The position numbers and the translations under genes were made by a program. DNA of 64,000 nucleotides from Aureispira sp. CCB-QB1 (GTDB taxonomy: Bacteria; Bacteroidota; Bacteroidia; Chitinophagales; Saprospiraceae), in contig NZ_JHBV01000023.1 in NCBI RefSeq assembly GCF_000724545.1, forward strand, positions 1 through 64,000. Reading direction: 5' to 3'. Positions within the stretch are counted from its first letter, which is position 1. Each line of letters begins with the position of its first letter. The notes beneath the pieces are model-generated. The model was not told the origin of the DNA and did not search any database. It saw only the letters and a program-made list of their open reading frames with translations. Below are positions 45,847 to 53,466 of the stretch, piece by piece.

Positions 45847-46470
45847 ATGAAAAAAGAGACTTTAAAATGGGTTGTGTTGCCCTTGGGAGGGTTTTTAGTA
45901 TTCCTGCTAGTGATCAAGTTTTTATTTGAGCGTAGGGTGGCTCTGTATATAAATGCTTGTACAAAAGCATTTGGGAAGCTTGATGCTTTACAAAAAGAGT
46001 CTATTGAGGAAATAATAAGAGCTTTTGATAAGTATGGAGACAAAGATCCTAATAAGTTGGCTTACATATTAGCAACGGCTAGACACGAGAGTAATTTTAG
46101 ACCTATTGAAGAGCGTAGAGCTTCAGCGACTCAAGTAGATGTTTATAATCAACAAAATGAATATTGGAGTACGGGGTATTATGGACGTGGCTTTGTACAG
46201 TTGACTTGGAAGGGGAATTATTCTAAAATGTCAGATTTTCTAGGTGTTAATTTGATTGATAATCCTCATTTAGCTTTAGATAAAAAATATGCTGCTCGAA
46301 TTTTGGTTTATGGGATGATGAACGGCTCTTTTTCTGGCAAGAAGAAGAAGCTGAGCGACTACATTAACGAGCAGGAGCAGGATTATTATAATGCTCGAAA
46401 TACAGTTAATGGAACGGATCGAGCAGAGAGAATTAAAAACTATACACTAAACCTACAACAATATTTATAA
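45847..46470 (+). CDS. Membrane-anchored GH19-like lysozyme/chitinase
   Basis: 207 residues. Span near 9-27 (WVVLPLGGFLVFLLVIKFL); catalytic-domain markers LATARHESNF (acid residue) and the family signature YYGRGFVQLTWKGNY. Start one base after the amidase. It is the third wall-directed anchored protein of this block. Confidence 0.8.
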   Translation: MKKETLKWVVLPLGGFLVFLLVIKFLFERRVALYINACTKAFGKLDALQKESIEEIIRAFDKYGDKDPNKLAYILATARHESNFRPIEERRASATQVDVYNQQNEYWSTGYYGRGFVQLTWKGNYSKMSDFLGVNLIDNPHLALDKKYAARILVYGMMNGSFSGKKKKLSDYINEQEQDYYNARNTVNGTDRAERIKNYTLNLQQYL

Positions 46471-46471
46471 C

Positions 46472-47650
46472 ATGAGAGTAGAGCCTAGTCCTCAAGCGTT
46501 CACAGTGGGCGCTTATAACATCACTAATGAAACCTTAAATTTTGAACGAACTTTTCAAATAAGAAAGACAAAACGGAAACCAATTGGGGTAGATGTAGCA
46601 CTATTTGCCATCCATTTCAAGACTTTAGATGCCAATCAAGAATATTGGTATTATCCTGATCAAGCTAGTAGAGATGCCGATTTTTTGATTTTGGATGCAA
46701 TTACTAATTTTGATACGGGTTCAGACCCTACTATAATTACTAAGCTTCAGGAGCTGATAGATAAGCCAGACTTTGAGTCTGTTTTAACGATAGGAATTGA
46801 TAGCGATTCATTGGAGGGAATTGTGTATGATACGGTGACTTCTGAAACTTATGGTGTAGGAGGTGGAACGGTGCCTACGATTGTACAGGAAGAGGAAACC
46901 CCTAATATAGTGGAATGGACTTCTGTTAGCAATAGTCATAGATTGATTGTGCCTTTTAATTATGGTTTTCAGGCAGAGAATATGAGCCTATATTTTGAGT
47001 TTGAAACATTGGCAACAAATATAGATCAAAATAGGTACTATTTTTATTTTCAAAAAATGGATGGAGGAACACCAACAACTATCCTAACAGTATCTAGTGA
47101 CATCTTTAGATTAGGGCGCTCTAATGGTAGTAGACAAATTATTGAGTTAAAATATGATAATAGTCTAACCAATTACCAGGACTTTAGACTATTGATTCAA
47201 CCCTTTGCTAGTAATGTGAATTATCCTGCTACTTATCGGTTAAAAGCATTAGGGGTCTTGCCTTCTAATTTTTCTTATGACAATTTGGTAAAAGAGCTGC
47301 TGAGCATAGAAAATAATATTCCTACTGGGACAACTTATTTAGATACAGATAACAACCCTAAGAATCTAACGGGTGTGTTTTTACCAACAAGCAATTTCCC
47401 TTCAGAAAACTCATTAAAGGAAACGCTAACGACAATTTGTGAAAACTTAGTAAAGAGCGACTATGAAAAAATAATTGTTGCGAATGATTACACTCGAACA
47501 ACAACTTATTTAGATGAAGGTGATGCAGGAAACCGCCGTATTCATACCATTGTTCATTCTAGTACGGTTCTAGGTTTAACGGTAACAGAAACGTTTGCTT
47601 ATGCAGGATCGCCAGGAGATTATTATGTTTCTTCAATGACCAGAGCATAA
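46472..47650 (+). CDS. Spike or receptor-binding protein candidate
   Basis: 392 residues, no span or signal peptide. Strand-rich with many Thr, Asn and aromatic residues; begins MRVEPSPQAFTVGAYNITNE. A central region (NRYYFYFQKMDGGTPTTIL) and a C-terminal part (YLDTDNNPKNLTGVF) look like beta domains. Last gene of the structural block, one base after the lysozyme, followed by a terminator: the usual place for a host-recognition protein. No family recognised. Confidence 0.5.
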   Translation: MRVEPSPQAFTVGAYNITNETLNFERTFQIRKTKRKPIGVDVALFAIHFKTLDANQEYWYYPDQASRDADFLILDAITNFDTGSDPTIITKLQELIDKPDFESVLTIGIDSDSLEGIVYDTVTSETYGVGGGTVPTIVQEEETPNIVEWTSVSNSHRLIVPFNYGFQAENMSLYFEFETLATNIDQNRYYFYFQKMDGGTPTTILTVSSDIFRLGRSNGSRQIIELKYDNSLTNYQDFRLLIQPFASNVNYPATYRLKALGVLPSNFSYDNLVKELLSIENNIPTGTTYLDTDNNPKNLTGVFLPTSNFPSENSLKETLTTICENLVKSDYEKIIVANDYTRTTTYLDEGDAGNRRIHTIVHSSTVLGLTVTETFAYAGSPGDYYVSSMTRA

Positions 47651-47655
47651 ATAAG

Positions 47656-47685
47656 AAAAGCACCCCAATTGAGGTGCTTTTTTTT
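47656..47685. terminator. Terminator between spike and integrase genes
   Basis: AAAAGCACC (47656-47664) pairs with GGTGCTTTT (47673-47681), with T-runs on both strands, between convergent genes. Confidence 0.85.
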
Positions 47686-48736
47686 ATTCCGTGATAGAAG
47701 GAAAATTCTTTTGTAGATTCCATAAATCAGCCACACCCAATTGTCTTAGATAGGCATCGACTTGATCTAAAGAATGATGCCTCAGCTGAATTTGTAATTC
47801 TTTTAAACTGATCCCTGCCCGAACAGCTGCCACAGCTCCTGTATGTTTCCAGGAGTATAATTTATAGCGGTCCGTATCAAAACCCAACCGCTTTAATAAT
47901 AAGCGGTGTTGTTTGCCATAAGTATTTAAACCTATTTTCCCACCCCATCGACCAGGGAATAAATATTCATTAGGATTTTTACCTGAAATTTTTCGTTGAA
48001 CGATAGGAAAGAACGCATCAGGAATAGCGACATATTCCTGCTTGCCATTTTTGGCAATTTTAGCAGGGATCAGAATGCGTTTATCCTCAAGTATAATATC
48101 ACCTACTTTTAAGAAAGTGAGTTCTGATCGAGGACGAATAAAGCAGTAATACACAAATTGGACAGCAAACCATAAGTCTGGATTCTCTTTCTTCAGTACA
48201 CCAATTAAAAAGCTTCGTTGAGATTCTGTGAAATATTGGGCAGGGACACAGTTCGCCTTTCGTTTTTTGATGTCCTCCATCAAATGCTCCTTATTATGCC
48301 AAGATAAGGCATTTTTTATATGACGTATGTAGTCATTATAGGTTGATTCTTTGATTTTGCGCTCATTAGTGAGATAATCAAAAAAGAAAGCATTAACCGT
48401 TTCTTTTGTTAATTCCTTGCCTCTGGTCCAATCAAAGAAAATTTTAAGTTTTGATCTTTTACATTGATAGGTCTTTTTTCTCCAAGTAGATTCTTTTTGT
48501 TTTAACTCCCTCAATATTTGTTTTTCAAACTGGGAAGCAAAGCGTATGGTTTGTTGGAGTTTTAATTCTGACACAATTTTTTGAGCTGCTAACATCCTTT
48601 CTTCAATTGTATTAAAACTGTTGATGTTGCCGTATTTGCGTCTTCGGTGCCCATTCTCATCTTCATAGTGAACAAACCATCTAGAGGATAAAGATTTATT
48701 GCCATGAAATATTTTGGGCAAAAATTTTTTAATCAT
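47684..48736 (-). CDS. Tyrosine recombinase (phage integrase)
   Basis: 350 residues from the ATG at 48736; an earlier ATG at 48889 would put 51 extra residues through the att core and ssrA and is rejected. C-terminal catalytic residues: Arg in CFIRPRSEL, Lys in NGKQEYVAIP, box II SWKHTG (Lys in place of Arg, common in Bacteroidota phage integrases), His in LRHHSLDQ and the nucleophile Tyr in VDAYLRQLG. N-terminal Arm/SAM-like part is Lys-rich. It lies about 110 bases from attR in the ssrA gene, its expected target. Confidence 0.9.
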   Translation of the reverse strand: MIKKFLPKIFHGNKSLSSRWFVHYEDENGHRRRKYGNINSFNTIEERMLAAQKIVSELKLQQTIRFASQFEKQILRELKQKESTWRKKTYQCKRSKLKIFFDWTRGKELTKETVNAFFFDYLTNERKIKESTYNDYIRHIKNALSWHNKEHLMEDIKKRKANCVPAQYFTESQRSFLIGVLKKENPDLWFAVQFVYYCFIRPRSELTFLKVGDIILEDKRILIPAKIAKNGKQEYVAIPDAFFPIVQRKISGKNPNEYLFPGRWGGKIGLNTYGKQHRLLLKRLGFDTDRYKLYSWKHTGAVAAVRAGISLKELQIQLRHHSLDQVDAYLRQLGVADLWNLQKNFPSITE

Positions 48737-48842
48737 TGTTTTTAACTTTTTTATACCCAAGAGATATAAAAAGAAAACAATGATAATATTATGAATTATC
48801 ATTAAATACATAACTGCCTGATAGGCAGTCATGTTGTAAGTC

Positions 48843-48859
48843 TTGTGGAGCTGGAGAGA
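48843..48859. repeat. attR, core repeat at the ssrA 3' end
   Basis: TTGTGGAGCTGGAGAGA, identical to 21347-21363. It overlaps the tmRNA acceptor stem and T-arm side, so integration rebuilds the gene's 3' end. Confidence 0.85.
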
Positions 48860-49223
48860 TTCGAACTCTCGTCCAGTCAAAGCATCCATAAGCTTTCTAC
48901 ATGTTTAGTTGTTAGTCGGATCTCAAGTAGCAATATGTCTAACAACATACGAGTCACTACTCCAGCCTCTTCTTGTTTCGCCAAGCATTACGGAGACACG
49001 CACACTAGGCTAGCCTAAAGGGTTGGTTGATGCGAGGCACGCTGTGTATTAGGCGTCAAGCGTGGGTCGCAATGGTTCCTATATCACTCCGTGATTAGGC
49101 AGCCATGGCATAGTTATTATTGCCATTTAAAGTTGTTTATGTGCTATATTTAACGAGATAATCACACCTGTCTCGACATGCTTACTTACAGAACATTCAA
49201 TGCTGTCAATTCCAGTCAGCCCC
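48846..49223 (-). ncRNA. ssrA: Transfer-messenger RNA (tmRNA)
   Basis: About 378 bases before CCA addition. The 5' end starts GGGGCTGACTGGAATTGACA and its first seven bases pair with CAGCTCC at the 3' end (one G-U), followed by the T arm GAGTTCGAATCTC. The tag frame lies at 49124-49095 and encodes GNNNYAMAA then TAA. CCA is not encoded. tmRNA rescues stalled ribosomes and tags the product for proteolysis. The element's core repeat covers its 3' end. Confidence 0.93.
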
Positions 49224-49607
49224 GTTTTGTTGCAAATTAGAAATACTTGTTATTTCTTAGGTTGGAAGTGGAAGGGTATGAATTCCGCTTCACGGTTTGC
49301 AAAGTTATAACTAATTTTGAGGTCTAAAAGTTCCAAGGAAGATTATTTTTATAAAAAAAAGTTCGTGTAGGGAAATTTATCGTCACAAATGGTCTATTCG
49401 ACTTTCAGAATAGGTTTTTTAGGATAATTTTTTAATTGAAAAAGGTGAAAAAAAAATATAAATTGCTGATAGATAATGTTTAGTAGTCTATTGGTGCGAA
49501 GGAAGATGTTTATTCTCAAAAGATTTTAAAAATTGCTGTTCATTTAAGGTGCTTTTAACTTCAAAATGGCTAAATTCCACCATCAAAAAAAAGTAAAACA
49601 CGCAATT

Positions 49608-50813
49608 ATGAAAATAGGAATTATTAGAGAAGGAAAAGTGCCACCAGATTCTAGAGTATTGTTCACACCTAAGCAGTGTGCCACTTTACAAGAGAAATAC
49701 GATCTTCAGTTTGTTGTACAACCGTCACCAGGGCGCTGTTTGCCAGATGAAGCGTATGAATCAGAGGGAATTAAAGTGCAAGAGGATGTTTCCGATTGTG
49801 ACGTATTGATGGGAATTAAAGAAGTTCCTAAAGAGCAGCTGATTCCTAACAAAAAATACTTTTTCTTTTCACACACAATCAAAGCACAACCATATAATCG
49901 TGCTTTACTACAAAAAATCTTAGAGGAGAACATCACTTTGTTTGATTATGAGGTGTTAACGAACGAGAAAAAACAGCGAGTGATTGCTTTTGGGCGTTTT
50001 GCAGGAATTGTTGGCGCGCACAATGGTATGATGACTTATGGCAATCGTACAGGAGCATTTGAACTAAAACAAATGCACAAATACGACGATTATGCTGCTG
50101 CAATAGCTTATTACAAAACATTGTCCTTTCCTAAAATGAAAATTGTTGTGACAGGAACTGGACGTGTTGCCAATGGTGCGGCAGAAGTATTCGACCATAT
50201 GGAGATAAGAAAGGTTAGCCCTCAAGATTTTTTAGAAAAGGAGTACGATGAAGCTGTTTATACACAGTTGGATTGTGAGCATTATGCAGCTCCTAAAGAA
50301 GATAAGCCCTTTGAATTGATGGATTTTTATCAAAATCCACAAAACTATAAATCAATCTTTGAGCCTTATACCAAAGTTGCTGATTTGATGGTCAATGGTA
50401 TTTATTGGGCAAATGAGGCACCCGCTTTCTTTACCAAAGCTGCTATGAAGGAGGAAGATTTTAACATCAAGGTAATTGCCGATGTTACCTGTGATATTGC
50501 GCCAGTGGCTTCTATTCCATCTACTTTATTTGCTACAACAATTGCAAAGCCTGTATTTGGATATGATCCTGAATCGGAATCAGCTGTAGAGCCTTATCAA
50601 GCACATACGATTGATATGATGACAATTGACAATCTGCCTAATGAGTTGCCAAAAGATGCTTCAAAATCATTTGGAGAACAATTTACAGCGCATGTAATAG
50701 AGGAATTATTGGGACTCAAAAACACAGGAATGTTGGAACGAGCAATGATTGCCAAAGATGGACAACTTGGACCTCACTTTCAGTATTTAACAGATTATGT
50801 TCAAGGAGCATAA
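49608..50813 (+). CDS. NAD(P)-dependent saccharopine/alanine dehydrogenase-family oxidoreductase
   Basis: 401 residues from the ATG at 49608, giving the family-typical start MKIGIIREGKVPPDSRV; an ATG at 49566 would add 14 atypical basic residues. The N-terminal AlaDh_PNT-like domain (LFTPKQCATL, GIKEVP, FFFSHTIKAQPYNR) and the central Rossmann part with VTGTGRVANGAAEVFD fit saccharopine dehydrogenase (NAD+, lysine-forming) or alanine dehydrogenase relatives. The last residues (QFTAHVIEELLG) complete the fold. Exact substrate cannot be told. Monocistronic, with a strong terminator downstream. Confidence 0.8.
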   Translation: MKIGIIREGKVPPDSRVLFTPKQCATLQEKYDLQFVVQPSPGRCLPDEAYESEGIKVQEDVSDCDVLMGIKEVPKEQLIPNKKYFFFSHTIKAQPYNRALLQKILEENITLFDYEVLTNEKKQRVIAFGRFAGIVGAHNGMMTYGNRTGAFELKQMHKYDDYAAAIAYYKTLSFPKMKIVVTGTGRVANGAAEVFDHMEIRKVSPQDFLEKEYDEAVYTQLDCEHYAAPKEDKPFELMDFYQNPQNYKSIFEPYTKVADLMVNGIYWANEAPAFFTKAAMKEEDFNIKVIADVTCDIAPVASIPSTLFATTIAKPVFGYDPESESAVEPYQAHTIDMMTIDNLPNELPKDASKSFGEQFTAHVIEELLGLKNTGMLERAMIAKDGQLGPHFQYLTDYVQGA

Positions 50814-50855
50814 TTATGTGTTGGAGAGGCTCAGTAGCCTGTGCCTACTATAAGG

Positions 50856-50890
50856 TAGGCGGGGAAAACAACCATGCGTTTCCCCGCCTA
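50856..50890. terminator. Bidirectional terminator
   Basis: TAGGCGGGGAAA (50856-50867) pairs exactly with TTTCCCCGCCTA (50879-50890), between convergent genes. Confidence 0.8.
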
Positions 50891-50908
50891 TATTACTATT
50901 AAAATCTA

Positions 50909-51316
50909 TTAATTATCATAGGTTGCCATTACACTTAATAACCACTTAACAGCTTCTTCTTCAGATGTAAATAATTGAATGGGATTGGTTTTTCTTTTGC
51001 CTTTAGAAACAAATCGTGTTCTTAAAGTGATGAAAAGGTTACCAATAATTTTAGAAGAAAAGGATTTTGTGATTAAGGCAGTGGTGACAAACTCTTGTTC
51101 AAAGTCATTGTAATATTTAATGATGTCTTTTTTCATGTACTTATCAGGCATCCATGCTATGACACATCTTGGATCATTACCAACTATTTCTTCCATCATC
51201 GCTACGTTTTCTTTCGCCCCTTCTAGGGTAAATTCTTCAAGGTCCTTTTTTGCTTTTATTTCGATGATATTATCAGGACGGATTTTGATTGTTAATTCTT
51301 TAGTTTGATACTCCAT
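50909..51316 (-). CDS. STAS/SpoIIAA-like small protein
   Basis: 135 residues, cytoplasmic. The pattern VVxxxxKSFSSKIIGNLFITL, NPIQLFTSEEEAVKWL at the C-terminus is that of the SpoIIAA-like proteins common in Bacteroidota, in which a helix ends in 'F-x-x-x-x-x-A-x-x-W-L'. Function unknown, possibly regulatory. Confidence 0.55.
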   Translation of the reverse strand: MEYQTKELTIKIRPDNIIEIKAKKDLEEFTLEGAKENVAMMEEIVGNDPRCVIAWMPDKYMKKDIIKYYNDFEQEFVTTALITKSFSSKIIGNLFITLRTRFVSKGKRKTNPIQLFTSEEEAVKWLLSVMATYDN

Positions 51317-51587
51317 AGTATTTGGTCTATTATGGTTGTTTAGTCGAGATTGGTCTAAAAAGTTGTTTACAATAGCGTCTTTTTTACTAGTAGCCTGTTG
51401 CTTTTGATCTTTTTATTAAAAAAGGACATACAGCACTATTATCAAATAGGAATAGCCTATTTAAATAACTTCTAAATCCAGAGTTAAAACTAACTAGAAA
51501 GTTAATAAAAGAAAAAGAAAATCGTCATTTTATTTTTTTTTAATATTAACTAAAAATAAAAGTAAAATACTTTAATAATCAAAAAGT

Positions 51588-53039
51588 TTAATTTGATTCT
51601 GCTAAAGCAATCATTAACGTTTCCAATTTCTTTTTCATCATGTATCCAGAACAAGAATAATTATTGACAATCATACTAAAAGCCAGCTTTTTTCCTCCTT
51701 TAGTGGTCACAAAACCTGTATAGCTTCGGATTCTGTTCATAGAACCACTTTTTGCTCGTACATTATTTTCAGCAGAAGAGTTGCGGCACATATTGCGTAG
51801 AGTTCCTGTTCTACCAGCAATAGCCATTTGGTTATAAAAATCTCCAAACGTTTTTTTGTCAATGTACATTTTACGCATAATTTCAGCAAATGTTTTGGGA
51901 GAAACACCATTTCTAGCAGACAGCCCACAGCCGTCTTTCATGAAAAAGCCAGACATATCCAATCCTCTGCTTCGCCAAAAGTCAGTGACTGCCGCAATCC
52001 CATTTTCTGTGCTACCAAGACCTTTAACTTTGGCTCCAATCGCTTTTAATAAAGCTTCACAATACATATTGCGACTATCTTCATTTGTGTGTTTACAAAT
52101 GGCAGTCATAGAAGGAGAGAAGTGCGTATGAATTTTTCTCCTAGCGTTTTTGTCTTTTAGTAAACGTTGTGTGGTTTCTTTTTTAGACACGGGGATTCCT
52201 TCAGTAATCAAAGCGTTGCGCAAGTCATGAGCACAGAGTAGGCTGGGGTCTGGAGTTGCGCCCTTGATATCAAACCAACCACTTCCTTTGGGAATTGTCC
52301 CTCGAAGGGTCACTTCTGTTCCATAAGGAGCAGCATAAACATACGCATTGTCCCCTGTTCGGCTTCCAGCACTAGTTACTCGGTTATCAAATTTAAGTTG
52401 AGGAATATTAGGAACAGTGTGATCAACTGTTGGGGTAGCTCCATAATCCCTTGCTTGTTTGAAGTGGATGTAGTACAAATTGTCGTGATAGTTCAAGCCA
52501 GATGTTCCTGCGCCATAATGGTTGCCAATATCACCCCATTGCCAAGTGGGAATCATTACTTGGTCGTCAAAAAAACTTCCATCACCAACAATAGCACCAT
52601 TGATTTTTTGGATGCCTGCTTTTTTTATGACAGCAACAAATTCTGCCATTAATGCCTCTTTGGTAGGAACTTCTTCCATAATTGGAGATGCCAAAGAAGG
52701 ATCGCCAGTACCTCTAATGTACAAATTGCCGTTGAGCGTTCCATTTGAGATAGACCCACTATATTCTAAGTAGGTTTTAAATTTATAATCGCTTCCTAAA
52801 ATAGCCAAAGCAGAACCTGTTGTAATGACTTTCATAGAAGAAGCGGGAATTAATGCTCGATTAGGTGAACGCTGCGCATAGATTTGATTGGTATTGATAT
52901 CTATGGCACAGAATCCAATAGAAGCATACTTTAACTCATTGTCATTTTCAAAGCTTTTTAGAGCGGCTTCTATTTTTGTTTGAGCATAAGAAGAAAGTGG
53001 AAAAGAAAGGAGAAAACTAATCAGTAAGGTTTTGTACAT
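51588..53039 (-). CDS. dacB: D-alanyl-D-alanine carboxypeptidase/endopeptidase (PBP4 family)
   Basis: 483 residues with a signal peptide (SFLLSFPLSSYAQ). Active-site motifs: SxxK as SSMK at 67-70, SxN as SRN (DSRNMYCEALL) and the KTG-type box as KSG (VRAKSGSMNRIRSYTGF). The large insertion between SxxK and SxN is typical of PBP4/DacB. It trims peptidoglycan peptides in the periplasm. Confidence 0.88.
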   Translation of the reverse strand: MYKTLLISFLLSFPLSSYAQTKIEAALKSFENDNELKYASIGFCAIDINTNQIYAQRSPNRALIPASSMKVITTGSALAILGSDYKFKTYLEYSGSISNGTLNGNLYIRGTGDPSLASPIMEEVPTKEALMAEFVAVIKKAGIQKINGAIVGDGSFFDDQVMIPTWQWGDIGNHYGAGTSGLNYHDNLYYIHFKQARDYGATPTVDHTVPNIPQLKFDNRVTSAGSRTGDNAYVYAAPYGTEVTLRGTIPKGSGWFDIKGATPDPSLLCAHDLRNALITEGIPVSKKETTQRLLKDKNARRKIHTHFSPSMTAICKHTNEDSRNMYCEALLKAIGAKVKGLGSTENGIAAVTDFWRSRGLDMSGFFMKDGCGLSARNGVSPKTFAEIMRKMYIDKKTFGDFYNQMAIAGRTGTLRNMCRNSSAENNVRAKSGSMNRIRSYTGFVTTKGGKKLAFSMIVNNYSCSGYMMKKKLETLMIALAESN

Positions 53040-53183
53040 CTTGTGTTTGTTTTGATAATCTTTAATAGGTCGTTTGTTTTTTTTTAGCTTGATAAAATAG
53101 AAAAAGGAATTTTAATAATGAAAAAAAAAGAGTTGAATCTCTTGGTTGATTTAAAATGGGGGTGGGCTATTTTGTTGTAAAAA

Positions 53184-53214
53184 TTTGTTTCTTTCTTCAA
53201 AATCTCTATATTCG
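53184..53214 (+). promoter_or_regulatory. Promoter-like pair in the dacB-lysA gap
   Basis: TTTG (53184-53187), 19-base spacer, TATATTCG (53207-53214; one mismatch to TAnnTTTG). The start would be near 53221. Confidence 0.4.
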
Positions 53215-53220
53215 TATTAT

Positions 53221-53402
53221 GCAACGGACAAAACACATATTATTGGTATCAGAATTGACTTGTATTAGCAAGGACAAAAAGGCTATGGTATGTTGTAAAA
53301 AGGCGGATAAGAAGTATCCTCGACTTCGGTGCATTTTGACATAAACAAAGCTAACTTCTTATACAGTGAAAAGCGATTGGTCAAAATGAACCAATCGCTT
53401 TT
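53221..53402 (+). ncRNA. Candidate small RNA (or micro-gene) between dacB and lysA
   Basis: A promoter-like pair and a strong terminator 180 bases apart frame a segment with an internal inverted repeat (ATAAGAAGT at 53307-53315 with ACTTCTTAT at 53354-53362). An open frame of 41 residues from the ATG at 53219 (MQRTKHILLVSELTC ...) with four Cys lies across it, but its ATG would coincide with the transcript's first bases. It could be a small RNA or a leaderless micro-protein. Confidence 0.35.
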
Positions 53403-53406
53403 TTTT
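53369..53406 (+). terminator. Terminator before lysA
   Basis: AAAAGCGATTGGT (53369-53381) pairs with ACCAATCGCTTTT (53390-53402) followed by a long T-run. No large gene ends here on the forward strand, which is why a small transcript is suspected. Confidence 0.85.
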
Positions 53407-53466
53407 ATTTATAGGATATTATATTCTTATTAATTCTTTTGCATAATTTATAAAATTTTAAGCATC

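Larger units (their letters stand above)
21347..48859. mobile_element. Integrated provirus of a probable tailless phage, inserted in ssrA
   Basis: A ~27.5 kb unit bounded by a 17-bp direct repeat, with a tyrosine integrase at the right end and a CI-like repressor near the left. It carries primase-helicase, Dam methylase, Zot/HerA-like ATPase, four peptidoglycan-binding or hydrolase genes, many small membrane proteins, a capsid candidate and a spike candidate. Classical tailed-phage morphogenesis genes were not found. Almost all genes except the left-end lipoprotein, repressor and integrase point the same way. The host gene ssrA is kept intact by the repeat. Confidence 0.85.

Noticed and set aside
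21347-48859. Reading the element as a conjugative transposon or ordinary tailed prophage
   Set aside because: No Tra/mobilisation proteins and no terminase, portal or tail genes were recognised; the late genes are mainly small membrane proteins.
48737-48889. Upstream extension of the integrase gene with a hydrophobic segment
   Set aside because: It would start within ssrA and cross the attachment core; the ATG at 48736 gives a normal integrase start.
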